Part shown: positions 7,741-16,061 of the stretch, piece by piece | Layout: each line of letters starts with the position of its first letter | Position numbering within the stretch: position 1 is the first letter of the stretch | Source of the DNA: Streptomyces beihaiensis | GTDB taxonomy: Bacteria; Actinomycetota; Actinomycetes; Streptomycetales; Streptomycetaceae | Direction of reading: 5' to 3' | Length of the DNA stretch: 36,681 nt | Assembly (NCBI RefSeq): GCF_026274175.1 | Contig: NZ_JAPHNL010000287.1 | Span: 1 to 36,681, forward strand | Notes under the pieces: generated by a model | Told to the model about the DNA's origin: nothing | The model's input: only the letters and a program-made list of their open reading frames with translations | Database searches by the model: none | Translations under genes and position numbers: made by a program

Positions 7741-8663
7741 ACACCACCGTGCTGCCCGAGGACGGCACACGGGAGGCGGCCGCGCCGACCGCCGCGCCAG
7801 GCCCGTCACGGCGGGGCGGCCGAGGCGGGCCACGCCGGGCCGCGGCGGCGGTCGGCGGGCAGGTCGCCCTCTACGCGCTGCTGATCGTGGTGGCGCTCGC
7901 GGTGCTGCTTCCGTTCATCTGGATGACGGTCTCGTCGGTGAAGGCCGACCGGGAAGTCTTCACAGTGCCGATCCAGTGGATTCCGCGCTCGTTCCACTGG
8001 TCGAACTTCACCACCATCTGGACCCGCATCCCGTTCGCCGCCTACCTGGGCAACTCGTTCTTCCTCAGCGTCGTCATCACCTTCCTGCAGGTGCTCACCG
8101 GCAGCTTCGCCGCGTACGGCTTCGCCAAGGTCCGCTTCCGGGGCCGGGACCTGCTGTTCGCCGCGTACATCGCGACGATCGCGGTGCCCTGGCAGGCGTA
8201 CATGGTGCCGCAGTACATCATCATGCAGAAGCTCGGCCTGGTGAACTCGTACGCCTCGCTGATCCTGTTGCAGGCGTTCGGCGCGTTCGGCGTCTTCCTG
8301 ATGCGCCAGTTCTACCTGACCATCCCGGACGAGATCAGCGAGGCGGCCCGGCTCGACGGACTGTCCGAGTACGGCATCTGGGCGCGGATCATCCTGCCGC
8401 TGTCCAAACCGGCCCTCGCCAGCCTCGCGCTGCTGACGTTCGTGAACACCTGGAACGACTACATGGGCCCGTTCATCTACCTGACGGACAACCGCCTGTG
8501 GACCGTGCAGCTGGGGCTGCGGTCCTTCATCGGCGAGTACGACGCCGAGTCCGCGATGATCATGACCGGTTCGGTGCTTTCGGTCGTGCCGGTCCTCGTG
8601 GTGTTCCTGCTGGGCCAGCGCTATTTCGTCCGGGGCATCGCCACCACGGGCGTCAAGGGTTGA
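7737..8663 (+). CDS. ABC sugar permease (MalG/UgpE-like)
   Basis: 308 residues starting at the ATG of an ATGA overlap with the previous permease and preceded by GAAGGAG. A basic, Gly-rich tail (SRRGGRGGPRR) leads into six membrane segments, the first around YALLIVVALAVLLPFIWMTV. The EAA loop is EISEAARLDGLSEYGIWARI, followed by LPLSKPALA. The C-terminus, RYFVRGIATTGVKG, is the typical end of this subunit family. It pairs with the upstream permease to form the channel of the aldouronate-locus importer. Confidence 0.92.
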   Translation: MNTTVLPEDGTREAAAPTAAPGPSRRGGRGGPRRAAAAVGGQVALYALLIVVALAVLLPFIWMTVSSVKADREVFTVPIQWIPRSFHWSNFTTIWTRIPFAAYLGNSFFLSVVITFLQVLTGSFAAYGFAKVRFRGRDLLFAAYIATIAVPWQAYMVPQYIIMQKLGLVNSYASLILLQAFGAFGVFLMRQFYLTIPDEISEAARLDGLSEYGIWARIILPLSKPALASLALLTFVNTWNDYMGPFIYLTDNRLWTVQLGLRSFIGEYDAESAMIMTGSVLSVVPVLVVFLLGQRYFVRGIATTGVKG

Positions 8664-8676
8664 GGGAGGGCTTGGG

Positions 8677-9426
8677 ATGGGGCATGCGACGAGGCGTGCG
8701 GCGGGGAACGTGCGCGCGAGTGTCAATGTGTCGTACGGGTCATGGGAACTGATCTGGTCTCACGTCCACCGCGTCCTGGTGGTGAACCTGGGCGTCGCGG
8801 TGGCCGACCTCCCGCTCCTCGCCGCCCTGCTGCGGTTCCACGAACCCTGGCGCCGGCCACTGCTCTTCGGCCCGCTGCTCCTGCTGCTGCCCGGACCGGC
8901 CCTCGCCGCCGCGTTCGGCTACCTGGGCGCGGCGGGGCCGGAGGGCCAGGCTCCGGCAGGGGTGTTCGTACGCGCCTACCGGCGGCAGTTCCGGCGGGCG
9001 GTGGTGGTCTCGGCGCCGTTCCTGCTGGTGGCGATCGCCGCCGTCGGGGACGTGGTGGCGCTGCACGACTCACCGGCCGGTGCGGCCCTTGTGCCGATGG
9101 CGGGGGTCGTCGCGCTGGTCGCCTCCCTGGCCTGGGTGACCGCCCTCGCGCATGAGGCGCGCAGCGGGCCGGCGGGGGCGCGGATCTTCCTCATCGCGCC
9201 CTACGCCGTGGTCCGGCACGGGCTGCCGGCCCTGTTCAACCTCCTCCTGCTGGTGGCGGGCCTGCTCCTGGTCAACCAGGCGCCGCTGCTCGGTCTCGCG
9301 GTGCTGCCCGGCTCCGTCCTCTTCGTGGTGTGGCGCAACTGCCGCGTCATGACCGCGTTCACGGACCCCGTGGAGTCCCGCCACGCGGAGTCGCGCCCGG
9401 AATTTGGTAAGAGCCTTGACGAATAG
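8677..9426 (+). CDS. DUF624 (YesL-like) membrane protein
   Basis: 249 residues, 13 bases after the permease, with a GGGAGGG ribosome site. The pattern WELIWSHVHRVLVVNLGVAVADLPLLAALL, then a loop and about four more hydrophobic segments, is that of DUF624, named for Bacillus YesL. Members sit in carbohydrate operons next to family-1 binding proteins and LplB/LplC-type permeases; their biochemical role is unknown. A chaperone, an accessory importer subunit or a regulator have all been considered possible. A second member of the family occurs at 12095-12775 in the other importer operon of this window. Confidence 0.75.
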   Translation: MGHATRRAAGNVRASVNVSYGSWELIWSHVHRVLVVNLGVAVADLPLLAALLRFHEPWRRPLLFGPLLLLLPGPALAAAFGYLGAAGPEGQAPAGVFVRAYRRQFRRAVVVSAPFLLVAIAAVGDVVALHDSPAGAALVPMAGVVALVASLAWVTALAHEARSGPAGARIFLIAPYAVVRHGLPALFNLLLLVAGLLLVNQAPLLGLAVLPGSVLFVVWRNCRVMTAFTDPVESRHAESRPEFGKSLDE

Positions 9427-9446
9427 GGGGTCGAGCCCGGGACAAT
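9416..9446 (+). promoter_or_regulatory. possible internal promoter before GH67
   Basis: TTGACG at 9416-9421 and GACAAT at 9441-9446 with a 19-base spacer, at the junction of the DUF624 and GH67 genes. The spacer is long, so this is a weak call. It would give the glucuronidase extra expression. Confidence 0.22.
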
Positions 9447-9478
9447 CGCCAGGTCTCCGGCCAGCTGAAGGGACCACC

Positions 9479-11572
9479 ATGTCCGTCACACCCGCCGACC
9501 CCGGCCTCGCCCCCGACATCGACCCCGCATGGCTGCCCGACGAGGCGCTGCGCGCGGTCGGCTCCCGCCGGGTCCGCGTCGACGGCGAGGGGCCGCTCGC
9601 CGACACGGTCAGGGCCGAGGCGGCCTACGCGTGCGAACGGTTCGGCGGCCGGATCGTCGGGCCAGGCGACAGGCCGGACCTGCTGCTGCGTCTGGCCGAC
9701 GACAGCCTGGGCGGCGAAGGCGGCGAAGGCGGCGAAGGCGGCGGGAGCGGCGGGAACGGCGAGGACTGCCCTCGGCACCCCGAGGGCTTCACCCTCCACC
9801 GGACCCTCGACCGCACCACGGTCACCGCCTCCGCCGCCGCCCCGGCGGGCCTCCTGCACGGCTACTTCCACGTCGTCCGTCTGGGCGAGGCCGCCTTCAC
9901 CCCGGCACCCGCCGCCACCCACCGCCCCGCCCTGACCCCGCGCATGCTCGACCACTGGGACAACGTCGACGTACACCCGGTGATGGGCCAGGTCGAGCGG
10001 GGCTACGCGGGCGGTTCCCTGTTCTGGCGCGACGGACGCCCCCGCGACGAACCCCACCGCATCCGCGCCTACGCCCGGCTGCTCGCCTCCTGCGGCATCG
10101 ACGCTCTCGCCGTGAACAACGTCAACGTCCACGCCACCGAGGCCCGGCTGCTCACCGACCGGCTCGACGACGTCGCCGCCATCGCCGACCTACTGCGCCC
10201 GTACGGCATCCGCACCCACCTCTCCGTGAGCTGCGCCGCGCCGGTCCTCCTCGGCGGGCAGGCCACCGCCGACCCGCTCGACCCGCACGTGCGCGCCTGG
10301 TGGCGGGAGACTGCCGACCGCGTGTACGCGCGCATCCCCGATTTCGGCGGGTTCGTCGTCAAGGCCGACTCCGAGGGGCAGCCGGGCCCGTTCGCCTACG
10401 GCCGCAGCCACGCCGACGGCGCGAACCTGCTCGCCGACGCCCTCGCCCCGCACGGCGGCATCGTCCACTGGCGTGCCTTCGTCTACGACCACCGGCAGGA
10501 CTGGCGGGACCGCACCACGGACCGGGCGCGCGCCGCCCACGACCACTTCGCCCCGCTCGACGGGGAGTTCAGGCCGAACGCGATCCTCCAGGTCAAGCAC
10601 GGCCCCATCGACTTCCAGACACGCGAACCCGTCTCACCGGTCATCGGGGCCATGCCCCGCACCAGGATCGCGGTCGAACTCCAGGCCACCCAGGAGTACA
10701 CCGGCCAGCAGTGGCACGTCTGCGCGCTCGCCCCGATGTGGTCCCAGGTGCTCCGGTTCCGGCCGCACGGCGAGGACGGGCCCGGCGTCGCGGGCGTGGC
10801 GGCGGGTGACGGTGGCGGCCGCGGAGGCGGCGGTGGTCTGGTAGCCGTGTCCAACGCCGGAGCCGACCCGTTCTGGACCGGGCACCCGCTCGCCCAGTTC
10901 AACCTGTACGCCTTCGGCCGCCTGGCCTGGCAGCCCGACGCGGACCCGGCGTCCCTGCTGGACGAGTGGATCGAGCTGACCTTCACCCCGAACCGCACCG
11001 CCGACCCCGACCGGCTCAGGGCGGGCCTGCGGCACGTCGTCGGCGGGTCCTGGGAGACGTACGAGAAGTACACCGCGCCGCTCGGCGTCGGGTTCATGGT
11101 GCAGCCCGGTCACCACTACGGGCCGAGCGTCGACGGCTACGAGTACAGCCCCTGGGGCACCTACCACTTCGCCGACCGCGACGGCGTCGGCGTCGACCGC
11201 AGCCGGGCCACCGGCACTGGCTACGCCGCCCAGTACGGCAAGCCCTGGTCGGACACGTACGAGACACCCGACACCTGCCCTGACGAGCTGCTGCTCTTCT
11301 TCCACCACGTGCCCTACGGTCATGTCCTGCGCAGCGGGAAGACCGTGATCCAGCACATCTACGACACCCACTTCGAGGGTGTCACGGAGGCCGAAGCGGC
11401 GCGTGCGCTGTGGGCGTCGCTCAAGGACCTGGTGTCACCCGCGCGGCACGCACGGGTGACGGAGCGCTACGAGGAGCAGGTGCGCTGCGCCCGCGAGTGG
11501 CGCGACCAGGTCAACAGCTACTTCCTGCGCAAGTCCGGAGTCCCGGATCGGCACGGGCGACGCATCCACTGA
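9479..11572 (+). CDS. aguA: GH67 alpha-glucuronidase, cytoplasmic
   Basis: 697 residues with no signal peptide. It releases (4-O-methyl-)glucuronic acid from the non-reducing end of aldouronic acids, the oligosaccharides left by GH10 xylanases on glucuronoxylan. Family signatures are RMLDHWDNVD at about 155-164 and ERGYAGGSLFW at 173-183. The acid residue is Glu299 in KADSEGQPGP. The paired carboxylates on the opposite side are Asp378 in KHGPIDFQ and Glu406 in QATQEYTGQ, with the 28-residue spacing known for this family. The ATG at 9479 has GAAGGGA before it; earlier in-frame starts overlap DUF624. Two Gly-rich inserts (around 79-94 and 450) are lineage-specific loops. It is last in the operon and identifies the likely substrate of the importer upstream. 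Confidence 0.93.
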   Translation: MSVTPADPGLAPDIDPAWLPDEALRAVGSRRVRVDGEGPLADTVRAEAAYACERFGGRIVGPGDRPDLLLRLADDSLGGEGGEGGEGGGSGGNGEDCPRHPEGFTLHRTLDRTTVTASAAAPAGLLHGYFHVVRLGEAAFTPAPAATHRPALTPRMLDHWDNVDVHPVMGQVERGYAGGSLFWRDGRPRDEPHRIRAYARLLASCGIDALAVNNVNVHATEARLLTDRLDDVAAIADLLRPYGIRTHLSVSCAAPVLLGGQATADPLDPHVRAWWRETADRVYARIPDFGGFVVKADSEGQPGPFAYGRSHADGANLLADALAPHGGIVHWRAFVYDHRQDWRDRTTDRARAAHDHFAPLDGEFRPNAILQVKHGPIDFQTREPVSPVIGAMPRTRIAVELQATQEYTGQQWHVCALAPMWSQVLRFRPHGEDGPGVAGVAAGDGGGRGGGGGLVAVSNAGADPFWTGHPLAQFNLYAFGRLAWQPDADPASLLDEWIELTFTPNRTADPDRLRAGLRHVVGGSWETYEKYTAPLGVGFMVQPGHHYGPSVDGYEYSPWGTYHFADRDGVGVDRSRATGTGYAAQYGKPWSDTYETPDTCPDELLLFFHHVPYGHVLRSGKTVIQHIYDTHFEGVTEAEAARALWASLKDLVSPARHARVTERYEEQVRCAREWRDQVNSYFLRKSGVPDRHGRRIH
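9713..9739 (+). repeat. three 9-base repeats GGCGAAGGC in the GH67 gene
   Basis: Three perfect copies encode Gly-Glu-Gly units in a flexible loop of the N-terminal domain. Such a run is prone to length change by slippage. Confidence 0.8.
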
Positions 11573-11585
11573 ACCCGAGCCGTGC

Positions 11586-12098
11586 TCAGCGCACCTGCAG
11601 TACGGCTACCCCCCCAGCGGATCGAGCACCAGCGGGTCGCCCTTCTACGAGTTGTTGACGTGCCACGCCGGCAGGGCGGGGTGGTTCTCGTACCGCTCGG
11701 CGATGCGCCCGGCGAGCGCAGTGGAACGGCTCCGGTACACCGGCGAGCCGGGGCACAAGTTGTGCCGCTGACCGTACCCGTGGCGGCGGCCCTCGAAGTC
11801 CGGGCGGTGGGCCTCGGGGTGCGCGCGCCGGCCGGGGCGGAAGGGCCGCGGCGGCGGTGGCGAGGACGACTCGTCGGCCCTCGGCGGCGGCACGGTCCAG
11901 GACGCGGTCGAGCACCGTGAAGTCATCGCGGCTCGGGCTGGGTCGGAGCACCGACCACGCGAACACGCCGACCGTGAGCGTGTCGATCCCGGCCTTCGCG
12001 AACAGCCGGTGGACCTCGTCCCCCACCTCCTGTGGCCACTGCTCCGGATGGTGGCCGCCGCCGTACGGAATCCGGTCCGTCCTCGGTGCGCCGGTCAT
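11586..12098 (-). pseudogene. remnant of a GH42 beta-galactosidase gene with frameshift and large internal deletion
   Basis: From the ATG at 12098, which overlaps the DUF624 stop as ATGA, the protein begins RIPYGGGHHPEQWPQEV, then LTVGVFAWSVLRPS and VLDRVLDRAAAEGRRVVLATA: the first beta-strands of the GH42 barrel. The frame is lost near 11821-11845 and continues in another frame as HPEAHRPDFEGRRHGYG, RYENHPALPAWHVNNS, then TAG at 11645. The Asn-Asn-Glu catalytic motif expected there is broken off. What follows (DPLVLDPLG, then GVAVLQVR and a stop after a run of seven G) looks like the extreme C-terminus of a GH42 protein, itself frameshifted. About 500 residues of a normal 650-700 are missing. 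Family knowledge gives the comparison; the deletion is inference. Confidence 0.75.
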
Positions 12099-12775
12099 AC
12101 GGTGAACTCCTCCTCTGTCTCGGCGATCAGCGGACGCGCGGTGTGCAGCAGCGACAGCAGGAGCGGTGGTGTGAGGAGCGCGGTCAGGGCCTCGGTACCC
12201 CACAACGTCGCGGCCCCCACCACCACGAGCACGGCAGCCGCCCCGAGCGTCGCCCGGCCGGACCGCAGCAGGAAGTAGCCGGCCAGGCGGGCCGTGTCGA
12301 CTGCGCGGAACGCGAACAGGCTGGTCAAAACCAGCGCGTGCGCGCCCCACAGCAGCGCGCCGAACCCGACGAGCGCCAGCAGCGCCGCCCACCAGCCGGG
12401 CAGCCCGGTCGCCGCGAAGTGCGTGAGACTGAAAGCGATCACCGTCAGCCAGGCAAGCAGCGGAAGCCAGAACCGGAGAGCCGCACGGTGGTTGAGACGC
12501 AAACCGTGCACGTACGCGCGTGCCGGACGCAGCCCCGACAGCTCGCGCCCCCGGTGGTGCAGCGCGTACACGGCCGCCGACAGCGCCGGGCCGACCGGCA
12601 CCAGGCACACCGCGGCCAGCGGCAGGTTGGCCGGGTCGGCGCCCAGGAACAGCAGGCCCACGAGCCCCGGCCCGAGCGTCGCGAGCAGCATCGCCTCCAC
12701 GGTGAGCAGCGTGTGGATCAAGGCGGCGGCACGGGACAGCGGGCCCTGGCCGAACTCGGCGGCGGGCGCGCTCAT
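12095..12775 (-). CDS. DUF624 (YesL-like) membrane protein
   Basis: 226 residues with five to six hydrophobic segments, for example ALIHTLLTVEAMLLATLGPGLV at the start and YFLLRSGRATLGAAAVLVVVGAATLW near the end. The N-terminal helix pattern and overall size match DUF624, as at 8677-9426, though the two copies are clearly divergent. It overlaps the GH39 gene upstream (ATGA) and the GH42 remnant downstream (ATGA), so all three were translationally coupled. Function unknown; conserved association with oligosaccharide importers is the only clue. Confidence 0.7.
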   Translation of the reverse strand: MSAPAAEFGQGPLSRAAALIHTLLTVEAMLLATLGPGLVGLLFLGADPANLPLAAVCLVPVGPALSAAVYALHHRGRELSGLRPARAYVHGLRLNHRAALRFWLPLLAWLTVIAFSLTHFAATGLPGWWAALLALVGFGALLWGAHALVLTSLFAFRAVDTARLAGYFLLRSGRATLGAAAVLVVVGAATLWGTEALTALLTPPLLLSLLHTARPLIAETEEEFTV

Positions 12776-14328
12776 CGTTCATCGCCCGATGCGCCGCCGC
12801 CTTCTTCGTCCCTGAGCAGCTCCGCCCCGTCCCACCAGGACGGCGCCTCGTCCGTCACCGGGCTGATCTCCGCCAACGTCACTTCATTGCGGGACAGATG
12901 CAGTTCCAGCGTGACCCTGGACTCCGCTACGGGGAGACGGAGTTGGCGGCGAGCGGGCTCGGCCGCCTCGCGCAGCACCTCCAGCTGCCGCGTGCCGGGC
13001 GATCTCGGACTGCCCATGTGACGCCAGGCCGTGTACGCGTTGCCGTACTCCTCGTCGACGCTCGACCGGTGGACGAAGGCGGCGCGGCCGGTCATCGGCA
13101 CGGACAGGCGCACCGTGTGCCGCTCGGGCCCGGCCGTCGCCCCGCTCGCGTCGACGGGCGCCCAGGCCAGCACGGTCACCCGCCCGTCCGCGTGCCGGCT
13201 GACCAGGTGGTCGTCGCCGCGCGCGAGCACCGCGTCGCCCATCCGCGCCATGAACGCGTACAGGTGAAAGGTCGGCTTCTTGACCTGGCGGTGCGTCAGA
13301 AGGCCGAATCCGCCGTGGAAGAGAGCCGTGGGCACTCCCGCCTCCTCGAAGACGTCACTGAACGTCCAGTACGAGAAGGAGTCGGCGTGCGCGCCGCCAC
13401 CGGCCACCACCGGCGCCAGATAGGCGGCGTTGAACGCCGTGTCGTGGATCAGGTTGTCGGGGCAGTACGAGGAGTTGAACTCGGTGATGTGCACCGGCAG
13501 ATCGGCCAGCGCCGTACCCGCGAGGGCTTGCCGCGGCTGGGCGAACTGCGCGAGCAGCCCCTCGGCCGGCGCCAGCGTCTGACGCGACCCGAAGGGCACG
13601 TGCCGCGCGGGCCCCGAGGTGTAGGCGTGCCGGGACACGAAGTCGACCGGCACACCGCCGCGCTCGACGAACTGCGCGAACCGGCCGATCCATTCGTCCG
13701 CCCCCGGCGACACCGCGGGCCCGCCCACCTGGAGGGAGGCGTCCACCTCCTTCACGGCGTGTGCGGTCACCTCGTAGAGGTGGTGGTAGGCCGCCTCGTC
13801 GGCGCCCGCCCAGAAGTCCGCCAGATTCGGCTCGTTCCACACCTCGATCGGCCAGGTACGCACCTCGTCCAGACCGTAGCGGTCCACCAGGTGCGTGAGC
13901 GTGGCCCGCACCAGCTCCGCCCACTCCTTGTGCGAGGAGGGCGGGGTGACGTTCCCGCCCCACCAGAACACCGTCTGATCGCCTGAGGCCAGTTCGCGTG
14001 GCATGAAGCCGAGTTCGAGGAACGGGCGAACGCCGTGCTCCAGATACGCGTCCACCACCTGGTCGACGTAGGAGAACGCGTGCAGCACCTGCCGCGCTCC
14101 CTGCCACTCGTAGGGCCGGTACACGCCGAGCCGGTCGTCGAACAGGCCGTGCCCGCGGATGTACCGGAAGCCGACCTCCCGCTGAAGCAGCGCGAGGGAG
14201 TCCTGGTAGTCGCGGCGCAGCGCCAGGTCGAAGCGGCCGGTGCCCACGCACATCCGCCATGCCTCGCCGAGGCGGCCCACCGCCTGCCGGGGCACGCGGA
14301 CCGTCGCTCCGGCGCTCGCGCCGGTCAT
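12772..14328 (-). CDS. GH39 beta-xylosidase, cytoplasmic
   Basis: 518 residues with no signal peptide. GH39 members remove xylose from xylo-oligosaccharides (or act as alpha-L-iduronidases in animals). The acid/base residue is Glu166 in IEVWNEPNLADFW and the nucleophile Glu283 in PVHITEFNSSYCPDN, the standard GH39 contexts. The barrel entry motif FRYIRGHGLFDD (54-65) and the beta-sandwich C-terminus are also present. The ATG at 14328 has GAAGGAG and overlaps the binding-protein stop (ATGA). It is co-transcribed with an importer, which fits cleavage after uptake. The window also has a GH3 xylosidase, so the two probably differ in oligosaccharide length or decoration. Confidence 0.9.
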   Translation of the reverse strand: MTGASAGATVRVPRQAVGRLGEAWRMCVGTGRFDLALRRDYQDSLALLQREVGFRYIRGHGLFDDRLGVYRPYEWQGARQVLHAFSYVDQVVDAYLEHGVRPFLELGFMPRELASGDQTVFWWGGNVTPPSSHKEWAELVRATLTHLVDRYGLDEVRTWPIEVWNEPNLADFWAGADEAAYHHLYEVTAHAVKEVDASLQVGGPAVSPGADEWIGRFAQFVERGGVPVDFVSRHAYTSGPARHVPFGSRQTLAPAEGLLAQFAQPRQALAGTALADLPVHITEFNSSYCPDNLIHDTAFNAAYLAPVVAGGGAHADSFSYWTFSDVFEEAGVPTALFHGGFGLLTHRQVKKPTFHLYAFMARMGDAVLARGDDHLVSRHADGRVTVLAWAPVDASGATAGPERHTVRLSVPMTGRAAFVHRSSVDEEYGNAYTAWRHMGSPRSPGTRQLEVLREAAEPARRQLRLPVAESRVTLELHLSRNEVTLAEISPVTDEAPSWWDGAELLRDEEGGGASGDER

Positions 14329-15983
14329 CCGTGCTCCTTCTTGAACCGCTCGTAGGCCGCGTTGTGCAGGTCCACAAGGCGCTGCATGTTCTTCGCCCTG
14401 AGTTCGGACACGTAATCCCCCCACTGGGACATCGGGCGCTTGCCCAGGACGAACTTGAGCGTGTTCTGGATGGCGTGGTCCTTGAGCGGCGTGTCCCAGA
14501 GCGTGGCCCGCTCCTGCTCGTCGGAGCGCAGGGGGTGCGCGGGGTCGATGGGCAGCTGCTTGCGCTGTGCCATCGCGTTCTGGAACTTGCGTTCGTCAGG
14601 ACCGAACGACGACGAGACCAGCGCCCAGCTGCCGCCGTAGGAGAACACGCCGTCGGAGAAGCCGTAGTCCTTCTGGAGGTCCTTGGGGGCCTTCGGGTCG
14701 GAGCCCATCAGGCTGATGCCGGGCTTGAGCTCGAACCGGTTCCCGGACTTCGTGTACGTGACGCCTTCGACGCCCCACTTGCTGAGTGTCTGGCCCTCGT
14801 CCGAATACCAGAGCCAGTCGACGAACTGCATCAGCGCGACGAACGAGTCGGTCCTGAGCGCCTTGCTGGAGATCATGACGCCGTTCTCCAGACGGGCCCC
14901 GCCCAGCACCACCGGGCCCGCCGGGCCGAGCGGCACCGGGATCATCTCGATCTGCGCGCCCTTGACCTGCTTGTTGAGGTTGTAGCGGTAGTTCTGCACC
15001 AGCTCCTGCGGGTTGGCGCTGATGGCGTACGACTTCTCGGCGAGCAGCTTCTGCACCGCCTGGTCGTCCTGTTGCGTGAAGCTCTCCGGATCGAGGAGCT
15101 TCTCGGCGACGATCTGCCGCAGAAACTCGACCATCGCCCGGTAGGCGTCCTGTGTCGCCGTGAAGACGAACTTCCCGCTCTTGGTGTCGAAGCTGATGTT
15201 GTCGTACGACCAGCCGGCCTTCACGCCGTACGCCTGGCCCAGGTAGCCGAACAGGGCGCCGCACGGGAACGGTGTGTTGGTGCTCCAGCGGTCGGTCCAC
15301 GGATACTTGTCCGGGTACTCGGCCTTGATCGCCTTGAGGACGTCGTGCACCTCGTCCCAGGTGGTCGGCAGGGACAGGCCGAGCCGGTCGAGGACGTCGG
15401 TGCGCAGGGACAGCGAGTAGCCGGACTTGGCCTTCTCGTGCAGACCCGGCAGCAGGTAGTACTTTCCGTCGGCCTGGCGGATGGAGTCGAGCTCGGGCTC
15501 CAGTTGCCACTTCTTCACCTTCGCCCGGTAGTTGGGCATCAGGTGCACGTACTCGCTGACCGGCAGGATCGCGCCCGACGACACGAACGCGACCTCGGAC
15601 GGGTGGTACGTCTTGGGGATCAGCAGCGGCGCGTCGCCCGAACCGATGAGCACGCTGCGCTTCTTCTCGTAGTCGGCGAGCGGCACGTCGACGGGCTTGA
15701 GCGTGACGCGCGTCCGCTTGGTGACCTCCTTCCAGAACAGCCAGCTCTTCTTCATCGGGTAGACCGGGTTGTCGTTGTGGAGCAGCGAGAAGGACAAGGG
15801 CCTGGTCGCGGTGAACCGCTCACCGGCCCCGAACGTCTTCATCGCGCCGGTCCGTTTCTTCGACAGGTCCTTGCCGTCCGAGCCGTCGTCGCCCGAGCCG
15901 CCGCAACCGGCGAGCGTGGCGAGGCCGACGAATCCGGCGGCGGCCAGGATCTGCCGCCGCGACAGATCGCCCGTGTTCTTCAT
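14325..15983 (-). CDS. ABC importer solute-binding lipoprotein (LplA/YtcQ-like, Tat signal)
   Basis: 552 residues, longer than the usual 420-440 of family-1 proteins and typical of the LplA/YtcQ group that pairs with LplB/LplC permeases. The signal is SRRQILAAAGFVGLATLAGC, with the twin arginines at 9-10 and the lipobox Cys27, so export by Tat followed by lipid attachment is likely. A Gly/Ser/Asp-rich linker follows. Later blocks include SFSLLHNDNPVYPMKKSW and YYLLPGLHEKAKSGYSLSLR, with WGVEGVTY near the C-terminus. It lies between two permease genes and GH39. The ligand is probably a decorated xylo-oligosaccharide (inference from the neighbours). Confidence 0.9.
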   Translation of the reverse strand: MKNTGDLSRRQILAAAGFVGLATLAGCGGSGDDGSDGKDLSKKRTGAMKTFGAGERFTATRPLSFSLLHNDNPVYPMKKSWLFWKEVTKRTRVTLKPVDVPLADYEKKRSVLIGSGDAPLLIPKTYHPSEVAFVSSGAILPVSEYVHLMPNYRAKVKKWQLEPELDSIRQADGKYYLLPGLHEKAKSGYSLSLRTDVLDRLGLSLPTTWDEVHDVLKAIKAEYPDKYPWTDRWSTNTPFPCGALFGYLGQAYGVKAGWSYDNISFDTKSGKFVFTATQDAYRAMVEFLRQIVAEKLLDPESFTQQDDQAVQKLLAEKSYAISANPQELVQNYRYNLNKQVKGAQIEMIPVPLGPAGPVVLGGARLENGVMISSKALRTDSFVALMQFVDWLWYSDEGQTLSKWGVEGVTYTKSGNRFELKPGISLMGSDPKAPKDLQKDYGFSDGVFSYGGSWALVSSSFGPDERKFQNAMAQRKQLPIDPAHPLRSDEQERATLWDTPLKDHAIQNTLKFVLGKRPMSQWGDYVSELRAKNMQRLVDLHNAAYERFKKEHG

Positions 15984-16061
15984 GGAGGTCCCCTGTGGGT
16001 GTGGTGGGTGTGGGTGCGCGTGAGAGACGGGCAGGCCGGTCGGGCCGCTGGGGCCGTCGGG

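Noticed and set aside
11586-12782. The 398-codon frame as an intact gene starting at 12782
   Set aside because: Its first ~228 codons are antisense-type composition in the wrong frame of the DUF624 gene. Only the part after 12098 resembles a protein family, and that part is frameshifted, so it is called a pseudogene.
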